From the NCBI RefSeq assembly GCF_001653235.2, contig NC_035791.1:4216001-4280000 (forward strand): DNA of 64,000 nt, read 5' to 3'. The notes beneath the pieces were generated by a model. The model made no database searches, had not been told where the DNA came from, and saw only the letters and a program-made list of their open reading frames with translations. The position numbers and the translations under genes are program-made. The DNA comes from Pochonia chlamydosporia 170 (lineage: Eukaryota > Ascomycota > Sordariomycetes > Hypocreales > Clavicipitaceae). Below, one piece after another: positions 45,071 through 57,900 of the stretch. Position 1 is the first letter of the stretch; every line of letters starts with the position of its first letter.

Positions 45071-48000
45071 TCATTGAGTGGCCGGCATTGCCCATGCCTC
45101 CACGACCTCTGCTAAAGTGTCATCCGTGCCAACGTTGCCTGGAAATACCACAAATGGCACACCGCGATGTCTGCTCGTTTCCTCATCGCATCGCCATAGC
45201 GGCACTCCGGGGGCTGCTTGACCCAGTACCCTGGCACGTTTCATTCTGAGACCCTTGGTGGCAGTGTCGGAGGAAGTAATGCCACCTTTGGCGATTATGT
45301 ATCGAGGACGCACGTCGATTTCTTCCAGTAAACGAACCAGAGCTTTAGCAACTTTAGAACCAATGCTCAAAGAACTCAGGCCATCATCGCCTTTAACGAG
45401 TGATCTTGAAGTCATCACGAGGACGTCATGTCCAGCGTACAGCTTTATGGAAATAGCCTGCGCTGCAGTTTTGACAGTGCGCTCCGCAGCTTCCTCTGAC
45501 GTGATCAACTCAGGAACGTTCAACTCCATCACATAAAGCTTGTCTTTGAGCCTCTCTGTCAAGGCTTTCAGCTGTGCTGTCGTCTTGGGAACATATGATC
45601 CGGCAATGACCAATCCTCCAGGACGTCTTGCCCCTATAACTGGGACAACACCTAAATCTTTCATAGTGAGTGGCGGAATACCTCTGATCCCAAGCCTTGA
45701 TGAGACGAAGGCTGCGCCGGTTCTGTACAAGTACCTTCGACCACTCTTCTCTGCCTCGAGCAAGCCAGCAACGAACACATGCATGTCTGATTCAGCGACT
45801 GCATTTACGATGATGACTTGATTGGGCCCAGAGTCCATAGAAAGCAGCTTCTCAGTCACTGCCTTAGGGCCACCCTCTCTAATGTCTTGCAATGTAACAC
45901 TTGTAAAAGAGTCACCGCTGAAGCGCGAGCCACATTTCTCCAGGATGTATTTCCGCAGGTTGGAATTTTTATAGCCAAATGTAGCATCTGCGGCAAATTG
46001 AGTCTGGCTAGCCGGTACCAGTGCATCACCTTCCTTCACATAGTGGACGTCATTTATCGTATATCTGCCTCCTTGTGCGAAGAATGGCGTGATGATCCAG
46101 CCGTCAAATGTACCCAAGGCAGCCTCCGCCGCTTCAGGCTCCTCTGGTAGATGACCTCGCAAGGTGGAATCTCCTCGAAGAACAATCTCAAAGGACTTGT
46201 TAGCTCTTTTAGCTGCTTGAGATACATTTTCGCAAATGTCTTGAATCAGCTTTCGTGCTTCCGCCGAGGGGAGCGCCCTTGAGTTTGTGAGGATGAAAAA
46301 GCCATGAGGGTTAAGACTGAACTCAGAATCTAGCGTCTCGGAATCCCAAACAGTCAAGACGTCAATATCATGACAGGTTTGCGTGCCCGTGGGATCGTCG
46401 TCTAGTACAACGAGTGTAGGCACCTCACCACGGTTAACTATGCGTTGGACGGAGTCGAGAACATCCGTAGGATACTCTGGGGGTAGGGAAGCAAGCGTAG
46501 GAGCTGCAAGGAGGCGCTGTGGTTCATCTTCGCTACCAGGACTAGGGTTCATGGTTGAAGTGATTGGGGTTTGGTTGATGTTGACCCCTTTGGCCTTCTG
46601 CTTCTCAATGCCGTTGGAAGTGGGGATTTCGCCAACAAAGTTCGAAGTATTGATGGCTTTGCTCTTGATTGTCGGTCCCAAGATTTCCCATAGTCGCACT
46701 ACACCTGCATCCGACTCATTTGTCCAGCCGTGCGCTGCCCCGGCCAGATAAAGTGTGTGTGCAGCAGATGATATCGGAGCATAGTAGTTGAGTCGAGCTG
46801 CCTCGTCAAGAACGATTCCAAGGTCCTTGACGAAAATGGCTAAAGCAGAGTGCGGGGTCCAGTCAGCCTTCAACATCTGTGGAACTCTGTTCTCAAACAT
46901 CCAGCTCCACGCCGACGACGATTTGAACACATCAAACACGAATTGGGTGTCGAGGTCCAGGCGAGCAGCAAAAGCCATGGCTTCGGCAGCGGCGGCAATG
47001 TGAACGCCGGCGAGAAGCTGGTTGATGAGCTTCACGGACGACGCCATGCCAATGCCCCCGGAGACTTGACAGAGATTCTTCTCTCCTCCCGTCATCGCAA
47101 TAAGTGGACCATGGACTTTGGAGAGGGCTTTCATTTCACCAGAACATATAACCTGACGAAACTGTTAGCAAGATACACTGGCTATACGCAACATTGATCT
47201 GGTGGTCTAACCGTCAATGTGCCGTTGGCAGCACGAGCAACACCTCCGCTGACTGGAGCATCCACGAGAAGAATGCCTCTACCCAATTCTTTCAGTTTTT
47301 TGCTGGCATTTCGGACATATTCTGGAGGCACTGTTGAACTGACAATAACGACTGCATCGTCAGACAAGGCAGCAGCGCCGCGGCCGTTTCCAAACAGGAC
47401 ATCGTCAATCTGGCTGGCGTTCTGCACCATGAGCAACACAACGTCCGACCCACGAATTGCGTCTTCTGGCGAGCCTGCTGGAAGGGCATCCGGCCCATTG
47501 CTAGCAAAGGCTTCCACTGCGGGAGAGTAGACATCGTAGCCTTTGACAGCAAACCCGGCACGGACCAAAGACACAGCCATGCCGCGACCCATGGCTCCGA
47601 GACCGACAAAGCCAATCTTGGGGATTTTACTAGGGATACCATTTGAAGCATGAGAGACATCTGCATCAGCCGGGATGGCTTTCTCTTCGACTAAATCAGG
47701 AGCATCGCGCAAGTAGGTGCGAACAAGCGCCGCATCACTGCCTTCGCCTAAGCCCTGTGATAAGCCGGAAATGAATAATTGCTCCACCGTGGATGTCAAG
47801 GGTAAGGGGAATTGAAGCTTGCGTGCTGTTGTGATTGCAGATTTCTATATTCAGAATCGTCAGTGGATCTCCAAGCTGAAATGGGGTCTGAGTCGTGATA
47901 TCTTACAAGACTGTTGAGTGTTGATTGCCAGGATGGTTGAGATTTCCAATCCCCTGCCAGCATCTGGGGAACACGTGATTCAAACGCTGATGAGCTTCCA

Positions 48001-48865
48001 GCTGCATTGCTAATGATGTCAAAGGTAACCTTGGTACTCAGACCAGCTTTTGCCGCCAAGCCCATAGCTTCGGCGGCCGCGGCCGCATGTAAGCCGGTAA
48101 GGAGCTGGTTTACTTGTTCCAGTTTAGAGGCTTGCCCAAACCCTCCTGGTACCAGACGGATCGAACTTGCAGCATGGAGACGTGCATTCGCCTCCGCAAG
48201 GGGCCCAACTGGTCCGGATAGAAATAACGTAGGGTTCCGGTTCCCACTGTGATTGCTGTGCGATGACTCGGCAACATATGCAGCATCCAGAAGCGAGATA
48301 TCCGGCCTGCCTTCGTCTGCTAGTCTCCGAAGCAATAACGGGTAATGTGACGGTTGACAGCTTGGAGACACTATGACCTGGGAATGTTGCGGAAGGACTG
48401 AGTTTTTGTAATGGTTAATTATTGTGCACAAGGTACTGGCATTCGACAGTCTGCCGAGTTCATACCTGATACTATGCCATTTTTCGGGCAGAAGAGCTGG
48501 TTCTCCAATTCTTCAATATTTCTTGTTGCGTAGACAAGAATCTGGCTGACTTGTGCAACTTTTCTGATGCTGTCACTTGTAATTGCCCCCAGTTCTGTGA
48601 GCTTTTGCAATTGGCCGGAGGAATTGACATGAACATGGACCGCGTATTCAGGCTTGGCCGACACTTCCAAGAGCAACTGGGAGCTCCAGCCATGGGTACC
48701 GATAAATCCGATAGTAATGGGAGATGAGGTTTCCGTGTTGTTCAGCCTGGTGGCTGTTTTGGGTAGTTGGCTGCCCTCCGTCTTCATCTCGATCTCGCAG
48801 GAGTCCACTCGATTGCAGCTGGTTTCTTGGTGAGAATATTCATGTGCGTCATGTAAGGTGCCCAT
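45071..48865 (-). CDS. Tandem beta-hydroxyacid dehydrogenase / DUF1537 acid-sugar kinase fusion
   Basis: Four exons (48865-48466, 48397-47907, 47844-47212, 47152-45071) give 1201 aa. The first dehydrogenase-like domain (about residues 50-300) has GFIGTHGWS in place of the Rossmann glycine motif, lacks DAPVSGG and has Glu where the catalytic Lys is expected (GGFGQASKLEQVNQ). The second (about 330-680) is canonical: IGFVGLGAMGRGM, DAPVSGGVARAANGTL and GGIGMASSVKLINQ with its Lys. A linker leads to the kinase: VVLDDDPTGTQTCHD, GDSTLRGHLP, AKGGITSSDTATKGL and FPGNVGTDDTLAEVV, as in OtnK/DtnK. The known DUF1537 pathway oxidises a C4 acid such as L-threonate or D-erythronate and phosphorylates the 3-oxo product. 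Longer fungal fusions with a C-terminal class II aldolase exist (from memory); here the frame stops after the kinase. Confidence 0.88.
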
Positions 48866-49398
48866 TGTGGCATTTAAGTATACTCGATATAGCTGAGAGA
48901 TGAGAAAACCTAATTTGTATCAAAGCACACAAGAACCAGCGTTATTGACTCGGCTCAGTTTGAACGGCCCATGATCTCATGCTATTTTCCGTCCATTCAG
49001 CATTCAGCCAGCTTCCGGTCCTCAAATGCCCTTGTTCATGGCATCTGATTCCACCATCTCCCCGCAGATTCGCCTTGAAGTCCCATGGCTAGCGCTTGAG
49101 GCGTCGGGCAGAAATCCGCCGGGTCCCAATCATCCAGATTGTCACTCGGCTGCTCCAATGGCGGCATTTGCACCTGGTCCTAACCATGATTGGTCCTGAG
49201 CACGTGCACCACCCCATGCACGGGAGCCAGGCTGGTGCCAGACCAAACTCGAGTGTTGATTCAAAAAGCTTCCTCCCCACGCAACGGCCTTTGTCCCGCC
49301 CTCGTTCATCGATCTCGCAAGATACTCTCCCTTGGAAGAGACCACTCCATCCGACCCATTCTTCCACGCGGACTTCGTTCCACAACATTGAATGCATC
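48866..49398. promoter_or_regulatory. Divergent promoter between fusion enzyme and second Zn2Cys6 regulator
   Basis: 533 bp between the two starts. CGG/CCG words occur (for example GACTCGGCTCAG, AACGGCCC and GCCGGGTCCC), but no clear palindrome was fixed by eye. Confidence 0.5.
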
Positions 49399-51583
49399 AT
49401 GAAACGGGCGAGGTTCGATTCTTCGCAGGTTAGCCCGCCCAGCGAGACCGAGCATCAGCCGAAGGTATCAAGGAAGATTCGTGCATGTAGGTTGTCTCTA
49501 TCTTCGCACTGCCTAGTCCGCGCTCACTGCGTATGCCTCTTGGCGAAATGTCTCACCATTTTGCGTAGTGGCCAGACAGAGACACGTTGCTTTTTTCGCG
49601 CGTCGTCTTGCATCTCATGTCTCAAGTCTAGTCTCCGTGCTAATCCCGTAAACTAGGTCAAGCTTGCCAGAATCGCAAGATCAAATGTGATTTGGAGCAT
49701 GGTCAGGAGCAATGCGCACGCTGCGCAAGGCTCGGTCTGAAATGTGTTGTGAACAAGAGCTTGCAGACGCTTTTAGATGGCGAAAATGAATGGAAAAAGA
49801 ACATTGAAGCGCAGATGCAAAGCCTCCAGGCTGCTCTGTCGGAGGTCCAAAGGGCGTTGAACATGCCACGGCCGATGCCAACGCAACTCCCAAATGTGCA
49901 GCAAAATGACTTTCCAAGCGGCAGTCAAGTATCGGCCATGCAGCCTGTGCCGCAAACTCATCCCGACAGTTCTGTGCCCATTCGACCAACGGGGATGACT
50001 AGGGAGAACTCTGTTGAGGCAGAAGCACAGGAGGCAGATGATCAGGCCATGGTAAATGCACCTATGGCTAGTCTCTTTGAGGTCACAAAGCTGCGCAATG
50101 TTCGCAGTGAGCCATGGGCCAGGATACATCGTCCTTCCAGCCGGACTCAAAAACCTGATTTCATTTCTCAGGGGAAATTTGATCTCCAAGAAGCAGAGAG
50201 GTTGTTTGCAAGATTCCGTGAAACACTCAATGCGTATCTTTGGGGCGGCATTGCATTGCTTCACGACAGCTTAGAAGGCGCCAGGGCCTCGTCCTCACTT
50301 TTGACGGCAGCAATCCTTGCTGTGACTTCCTTGCATGCTCAAGATGACGGAAGGGCATTTGACATTTGTTATCCGATATTTCTCGAGCTTGTCAGCCAGG
50401 CCATGTTTGATCGCTATCATACACTTGACGATGTGCGAGGGTTATGCATTGGCGCGTTCTACCTGTCAGATCTGAGCTGGAAGCTTTCTGGCCTGGCCGT
50501 ACGAATTGCTACGGAACTGAATGTGCACCAGTTTTGTGCCATGGCGCTGAGAGATCGTCCGGAGTACGTCGAGGAGGCTAGACTGTGGTACTTTTTGTAC
50601 GTGTGCGATCATCACTTCAGCATAGCGTACGGCCGACCGCCAGTTATCAGCGAAAATTCGACTCTATCCTGCCACGAAGACTTTCTACGGTTGCCGGGAA
50701 TCACAATGTCGGATCATCGTTTACACAGTCAAGTGGGCGTTTTCATCATTTTGAGTCGGATTTACCACGTCTTTGGGCCAGACAGATCCAGAATGATTGC
50801 GAATGATGAGTTTGAAATCCTGCGACGATTTGACATTGATTTGGCCCGTTGGAGAGATCAATGGAAACCTCGACTAGGTAAGACATCCTTCTCGCTTCTC
50901 GTTTCGCCAACCTCTACTGCACCCTCTAACACGAATGCATTCTAGCTCCTAATCCCCACATTGCGGATTATCCAGCCAAGGGAGTCATCCTGCACTATCA
51001 CTTCGCTCGAGTACAACTATTTGCGATATGTCTCCGGGGATTACGACCGAGCGAGCAGTTTCGAATGTCGAACGAGCGTCGTGAGTTTGTAAACCTAGCT
51101 ATAGGCAGCGCGTTTGGAGCCTTGGAGCTCATCCTCAATGACCCGGATATGAGACGAGCCGTGATGGGAGTTCCTCTCTACCTCCTCACAACAATTGCAT
51201 ATGCCTGCCTGTTTTTGATGAAGGCTCAGACTCAATGGCGTTCGGCAAACCTCAACATTCGTTACGAAAATGTGTTATCCGTCATTGAAGGCGTTGTCGT
51301 TCTGCTGGAAGAGACGAGCCCTTGCGTGCGCCATGTCGCGCACTACCTCGGGCGCGGACTCAACGGCATGCTTCAGAAGTTCAAGGACCACAACGCAGTA
51401 GATAAGCAGCAGATTTTGAATGGACAGCCTGTTCCAGTGGCATATGCCGATGGCGGAGTGTGGCCGGACTGGAACAGCTGGATGTTTGGTACGGCAAACG
51501 TGCCAAATCAGTTTGGATTGGATCAGGAGCAGCAGTATGGACTTAGTTTCTTGGATGCTCTGAGCTCACAGATGCCAGGATAA
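49399..51583 (+). CDS. Zn2Cys6 transcription factor (War1/Leu3-like architecture)
   Basis: Three exons (49399-49486, 49657-50877, 50946-51583) give 648 aa. The 170-nt first intron splits the first cysteine codon of the cluster; joined it reads RACQACQNRKIKCD, then CARCARLGLKC. The cluster is followed by KSLQTLLDGENEWKKN and a heptad-like stretch (MQSLQAALSEVQRAL), the linker-dimerisation arrangement seen in War1- and Leu3-type proteins. The middle region (LWYFLYVCDHHFSIAYGRPP) is the fungal transcription factor domain. It is divergent to the dehydrogenase-kinase gene and 0.9 kb upstream of an MFS transporter in the same direction. It is therefore likely to control one or both. Confidence 0.88.
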
Positions 51584-52504
51584 GGTATAGGGCTCATGGG
51601 AATTCCCTGAGTAGAAGCGGGCAGTGTTGGATACCTTCACACATTGTGTATGCTGATAGCTGTGTATGTATTATCAATACGAAGAAAAGATAGCGGTGTT
51701 GGCGTTGGTCAGCAATATCGTGGCTCATTTACTCCCTACTTCACGAGTGCTCTCTGACTATGCCAAGTCCAGTTGTTGGGAAATGACAAGAGCGGCGGAA
51801 AGCCGAAGCCATGTCTTGGCAAGTCTCACAGGTTTCATAATCGTAGGACCATGTGCAAATTTTGGTTGATGTGATGTTATGAGGCATGAGGCGACACTAA
51901 GCACCGGTTTTTTATTTTCACGTTGAGATTCTCGACCCTCAACTCATCGAAGAACATTGGGGTGAAAGCTCCGGCAGCGTCCTCATCTGAACGCCATGCA
52001 TGTGTAGTCGTTCGCTGCAACAAACTCTCCTATTGTCCAATGACTCGGCAGATGCATCGACGAAGTGGATCGGCAATGCAGCAAATAGCCAATGGGCTCT
52101 TTCTGACCAGACGGTCACAATACGACGGCACTGGGGATTATTCCACCCAAGGCATCACCGAACCTACCTTCAAGCCGCTGCCAATAGAAGCGGTCTCTTC
52201 TCCGTACTTTCACCAGGCTTTGAGCCCACGCCCCAGCCAAAGTTAACCAGTGGCGTCGCTCCTGCACAGACTAACGATTCCCCATGGGGCAGACGAACAC
52301 GGGAGATGAATCGTGGCTTGCTGATCACCAAAGCTCTGATCCCGTCCTCCAACGTCAAACCACGACCAAGGCAGTTTTAAAAACTCGCCCCTTTCTCTTC
52401 ATCAATCGATCTGCACGCTGCATCGCAATTCAACTCTCATGTACATCCTGGGAACACTGCCTTGATCGCTAAGCCAGGCATTCTTCCTCCGCAGGGCATG
52501 AGAA
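51584..52504. promoter_or_regulatory. Intergenic region upstream of the second transporter
   Basis: About 920 bp with short ORFs lacking domains. It holds the 3' flank of the regulator and the transporter promoter. No repeat seen. Confidence 0.45.
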
Positions 52505-54121
52505 ATGGCGAGTGGCGACAAGTCTCAGACGCTGGAGATGCGAGAGGAGAAAACTTCTGCACTCAGCAATGAGCCTGAGCTGGCGGAGGCGCTGCGCAAT
52601 TACGTGCCCCGATCGGCGGAGGAGAAGAAGCTCGTGAGGAAGATTGACTTGTTTCTCATGCCGATTTTGTGGATCATGTATGTTCTCAATTATGTTGACC
52701 GAACCAACATTGTGAGTATCTCTACGAGGACAGCTGCATCACCCCAGAAGCTGACTTGCAAACTAGGGCAATGCCAAAATCGCGGGTATGGCTACAGATC
52801 TGGACCTCGACGATGACCGCTACGCTTGGGTTCTGTCCATCTTCTTCTTCGGATACCTTATTTGCGAAGTCCCTTCAAACATGATTCTCAGTCGAAGCCG
52901 ACCTTCCCTGTTCCTGCCGGCCATTATGCTCATCTGGGGCGTGCTGAGCGCATTGATGTCCATATCCAAAACATACGGTGCGCTTTTGGGCTTCCGGTTC
53001 GTGTTGGGATGCATTGAGGCTGGTTTCTTCCCTGGTGTTTTGTACTACCTCAGCTGTTGGTATACCAAGGCAGAACTAGGTACGTGAGGTCCCATTATAG
53101 TATGCAAGTTAATAGCTCACATTTTGGACTACAGGCAAGAGATTTGGCATCTTTTATACGGCTGCCGTGCTCTCAGGGGCATTTGGTGGCATTCTAGCCG
53201 GCGCCATCACCGAGCATTTACACAACGCCCACGGCATTGCCGGCTGGCGCTGGCTGTTTATTGTGGAGGGTGTTGCGACTGTCGGTGTGGCCATGATTGC
53301 AGTCTTCCTTTTGCTTGATTACCCGAGTACGTCGAAGCGATTGACTCCCGAGGAGCGCAAGTTGGCCGCTATTCGAATCATTCACGATGGAATTGCGACG
53401 GGCGGCCACACGAACAAGCGCTTGAGCCATTGGCAGGCCTTTTTGGCCGCCATCGCCGATCCCAGAACATACATGTTTCTCATATTATTCATGCTGGATG
53501 TCGGTGCTGGTAGTAAGTTCGAACCTCAACTTTAAATATCAATAGGCACTAACTCGCATAGCCATATCCTATTTTATCCCCACAATCAGCCAGACAATGT
53601 ACGCAGACAGCGTCAAGGCTCAATACATGACAGTCCCCATCTACGTAGTCGCCGCAGTGTGCCTCAACATCCTCGCCTGGTCGTCCGATCGCACCGGCGA
53701 CCGACGCTGGCACATCACCAGCGCCCTCGCAGTAGGATTCGCATGCAGCGTGGTGTGCGCCGCCGTGCAGACCTCCATCGTGCGCTACGTCATGGTGTGC
53801 TTCGTCGCAGCGGGCATCTGGTCCGCCCTGCCGCTCATACTGTCGTGGACCAGCAACACCGTCAGCCTGCCGCCCGAGAAGCGCGCCATTGTGCTGGCGC
53901 TTGTTAATGCGTTTGGGAACTTTTCGAGCGTCTACGGAAGTCGCATCTGGCCAAAGGATGATAGTCCTGCGTTTCACATTGGGTTTGGTGTCACGGCGGG
54001 GTTTCTGGGTGCTGGGATGGTGTTGGCGGCGCTTATTCCTGTGTTTTGTAAGTTTGTTACTTGGAAGGGGACGAGGGCGGAGAAGGAGCTTCGACAGTCG
54101 CCTTCTGAAGAGGGGGATTAG
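52505..54121 (+). CDS. MFS transporter, anion:cation symporter (allantoate permease/Dal5-like)
   Basis: Four exons (52505-52711, 52767-53079, 53135-53512, 53562-54121) give 485 aa. The first helix has the ACS-family hallmark LWIMYVLNYVDRTNIGNAK. YLICEVPSNMILSRSRPS and RFVLGCIEAGFFPGVLY, with the following SCWYTKAELGKR, are equally typical. The second half begins MFLILFMLDVGAGTISYFIP, and ALPLILSWTSNTVSLPPEKR is the late conserved block. Members import organic anions such as allantoate, nicotinate, pantothenate or sugar acids with protons across the plasma membrane. Next to an acid-sugar dehydrogenase-kinase, uptake of a sugar acid is the natural guess. Confidence 0.9.
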
Positions 54122-54973
54122 GGGTTTGGATGATAATGAAATGGTATGTTTGCATTTGTATCCAGCATATGATATGGTGGCTTCGTAAGTTTTTAATGCA
54201 GCTGATACTGCAGACCTTTAAGGCAACGCTTCATGATCACGCTGGCAGAATGGAGGTCCAGAGTACTAATGTGACATTGTCGGTGCTGGTGTTTGGTGAA
54301 CATTCCAGGTCCATCGACAGACCATAATCTGGCTGCTGTTGTCTCATTGGTGTGTTACGTAGCTTGATTGAGATGGTTCTTAAGTCGAGCACCCGTCGTC
54401 ACCGATACAGTCTTAAGCAATGGCTATTCTAGAGCATATTGCTCAAAAATGTGTCCTTAAAACGTCCAGGATACCTATGGATTAATAGAAGCATGATACT
54501 TCTAGTTGCATTGCAGGAGGAGCGACAATTGCCGATCCTGTGGTACTCCAGCTCCAAATCCGAAGAGCAGGTGATGTAGAGCTATGGTCTGGCAAAGCTC
54601 ATATATCTCAAAACACAGTATCTGTTGCCTGGATAACCTTGAACGAATTTGTTAATTGAAAAGCTTCTACGTGAAGCGATGATGCCGCTGGCCCGAGTGG
54701 CTCGTTTAGATTTTGTCAAGGTCGCGCAGACTTTCCAATCCCCTCTACAGATCCCATAGCAGATCAATCCCGAAGAGATATCGTTGAAGCAGCCAACTGG
54801 ATGCTCCCACGTCAGAATGCCATTGTTACTAGGAGTATCGCAAGGTTTTCGCGAGGTTACCCATTCCCCTGTAGTGCTCTAGAGTAATTGCGACCTCTTT
54901 GCTTGTGTTCCCATAGTGATGAAACAGGTTTCTTGTTAAGTTCACTATTAAGAAAGCTCTGGTTTTGACTTCT
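54122..54973. other. Convergent intergenic region
   Basis: Between the stops of the ACS transporter (plus) and the SPX-ankyrin-GDPD gene (minus). Small ORFs only; nothing recognised. Confidence 0.5.
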
Positions 54974-57900
54974 TCAAGCGCGTTGGTAAGAATTGTCAGA
55001 GGCTGCATGTTCTTTAAGTTCATTCGCAATGAGCCGGACTTTGTCTACGATTAGCATGTCGATGCCAGCGGCCACCTGAATCTATTGGACATCGCTCTTG
55101 TTAGCATATTGCTAGACGGTCCATTCTTAACATTCGTTCAAGCACTTACTCTTGCATTGACAGGGCTACTGTTCATCGGGCCATATGAGGCACATGCCAA
55201 GCCCATATTTTTAACAAACCTCACAAGTCTAGGGCAATGGAGAAAGGTGTCGCAAGCAAATACAATTCCAGAAAGATTCCACAGCCGGGCGAAATGTACT
55301 GCGGCCTGAAGACTTGCAGCTCTTAACTCTTTATCTTGTGCAGGGAGTTTACCTGAATTAGTGATGAACATAACAGGATACGCTGCTTGTTTAAGCGAAA
55401 GGAGAATGCACACTTCGGGGGTGAAGGATGAAAGGATTATCTGTCTTTCCCCGGCATATTGCTGGATTTTTGTAAGTGCTATGTCGATAAATGTATTGAT
55501 TTTGAGGGCGACCGGGGCAACTCCAGTTTGAGTTGCTTCATGAATGCGAGGATACTCTTGTAACCCTATTAGCATAGAGCTGATTCAGTTTTTGATCGGT
55601 CGCTTGCACCCACTTATTTCTATGTTGAAGCCAACTCCTAGTGGAAGCTTGATGAGCAACTCTTCCAGTGTGGTTAGAGAGTCATAAATAACGTCCCCAC
55701 GGCTGTTTGGCTTGAACCCTTTAGTTTGGAAGTCCAACGTATACTGAAGATTTTCTCGAAGCTGGGCTGATTTTGCAAGGGATTGCTCTCCCGAGGACCA
55801 GGAACGAGGCTTCTGCTGGTGACAACATGGATGCTTGGCATTCTCGTCTGCGATACCCGGAACTGATCGTCGAGGCCCTTGTTGCTCGTCTACATGTCGA
55901 TACTGCGCAATGGTGACATCGTGGATAGGTATATCTGTGCCTGACTCACTCAGAGAGAAATCGTGATACACAACAGCCTCCAAGTCTCGTGTTACTTGTA
56001 AATCTATTAAACCATTAGGCCGTGATCGGTCCGCAAGAGTGTGTTTCTTTTACCGAACTGGAGTCTGTCAGAATATGATCAGTTTTCGTTGACGACAGGC
56101 ACATCTTACCTCAACGAACGATGCACCAAATTTCGCAGCAGATAGAAATGACTGGCGATGTCAAACTCAGATTGCAGTTCACGGCTGTGGCTCGACCTAC
56201 CATAAATGTATTTTCCCCCAGTTGGAGTGATGACGGACCTGCCACATTCTGGCCAAACCCTTCGATTACGCACTATCAGCAATACTCCGATAGGCAGGTA
56301 TATGGGATCAAGTTACCTCTATGGCCAACAAGTTGAACCGAGTTGCTCGTAGATATGAGAGGGTTGGGGGTTTTGGGTTGTTTGAGATCAGCGAATGGTT
56401 TTACGACAACATAGCTCAGCAGGACTGCTCCGGTTTGGCTTGAGCTTTCCAAATCTATTAAGTAAATAGATCGTTCACGGATTAGGCTCTCGTATTTTTC
56501 TCCCAGCAGGCCATCGTCATCTAGAAGAGATGTGCCACTGCTAATCAGGACCTTCGAGTCGATCGATTCGCAGCGATATAATTTGAGCGTTAGTCGAAAC
56601 GGTATGCAATGCTGGTTCTTGAAAACAAGCGGTCTGTGCAGCTGGTCCTCTAGTATTGGTAGATGGATGACTCTGGCAGCGGAATCTGACCCTGAGATGG
56701 ATATGTGCAACTCCAAAGGGAGTTCCTGATGGTGCCTATCATGCCCAATGCGATTGGACCGGTCCAGTCGAATTGCAGGTTGACTATGTCCACCTTGGGT
56801 ACTTCCGAGATGTACAATTATCATTTTTTCGTCTGCGTTGCAAAGCGAACGGGTCTCCTTGCAGAGTGCTCTGACAGCAGCGGCGGGACCGTCATGCAAA
56901 ATGGTGGTTTGCTCAGATTTCAAAAGTTCTGCAACAGTATGGTGACCTCGAAATATCGCGTGCTCCAGGGCTGTCCATCCTCGAGCATCCTGGATGTTTG
57001 GCTCGGCACCAGCCAGCAAAAGAAGTTCAGCGGCGAGCGTGTGGCCATTCGCACATGCCACTATTAGTGGTGTCCAGCCTCGAGTCTTCTCGGTGACGTC
57101 AATAGCAAACTCGTGTCCATGTACTCGAAGTGCAATGCTCCGGATCAAATGCACATCCCCTACTCTAGCGGCACAATAGAGCGCTGTTTCACCCCTGGAC
57201 GACTGGTGTTGAATATCGAAGTCGTGTTCCATGATCGTCTCTACCATCTGGTCCGCCCCAGACCTCACAGAGGAGACAAAGACATCCCCAATAGTTGTTT
57301 TCACTCTTCTCATTATCTTCTCATCGATGCCTAGTCGATACAGCGTGTTAAGAAATGTAACGAGCATCGATAAGTTCCTGGCGTCGACAGCGTAGTGGAG
57401 TGGTGTTTTCCCATAACAGTCGATTGAGACCAGTATTTCAGCTGAAACTTCTGCATCTTCGCGAAGGCAAACTGACGAAATAACTTCACAGAGTGAAGTT
57501 AGGTTGCGCTTTGCCATGTGGTGCAAAAGAAGACCCCCACGGTAATCTTGTTGCAAAAGATCTAGAGCTTTCGAGCCCAGTGAGTCGAGCACCGAGCTCA
57601 AATGTTCACTAAAAAGATCCATCTCCATACTTATATTATGAGATTGATACAAGCAGGCTTTAAGCATCATTTCCCATGTCTCCATGCAAGAAAAGACTTG
57701 CTCTGCACTAACCTCCTCACGCAACATAGCTTCCAGTGCCATTTTTGTCGTCTTCTTTGCACCCATAACTGCCGCGATGCGATAGATTTTGCCAACAATG
57801 CGCCTAGAATCAGTAGTTGTAATAACTTCCGAGGACTTCCCTGAAAGAAAATGTGTCTCTATCAGAGCATGCTGGTCATTCATGAAAAGTTCGTATATCA

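Noticed and set aside
47182..48431. The dehydrogenase domains and kinase as separate genes
   Set aside because: In-phase introns (48398-48465, 47845-47906, 47153-47211) rebuild conserved blocks across each break, so one fusion gene is the simplest reading.
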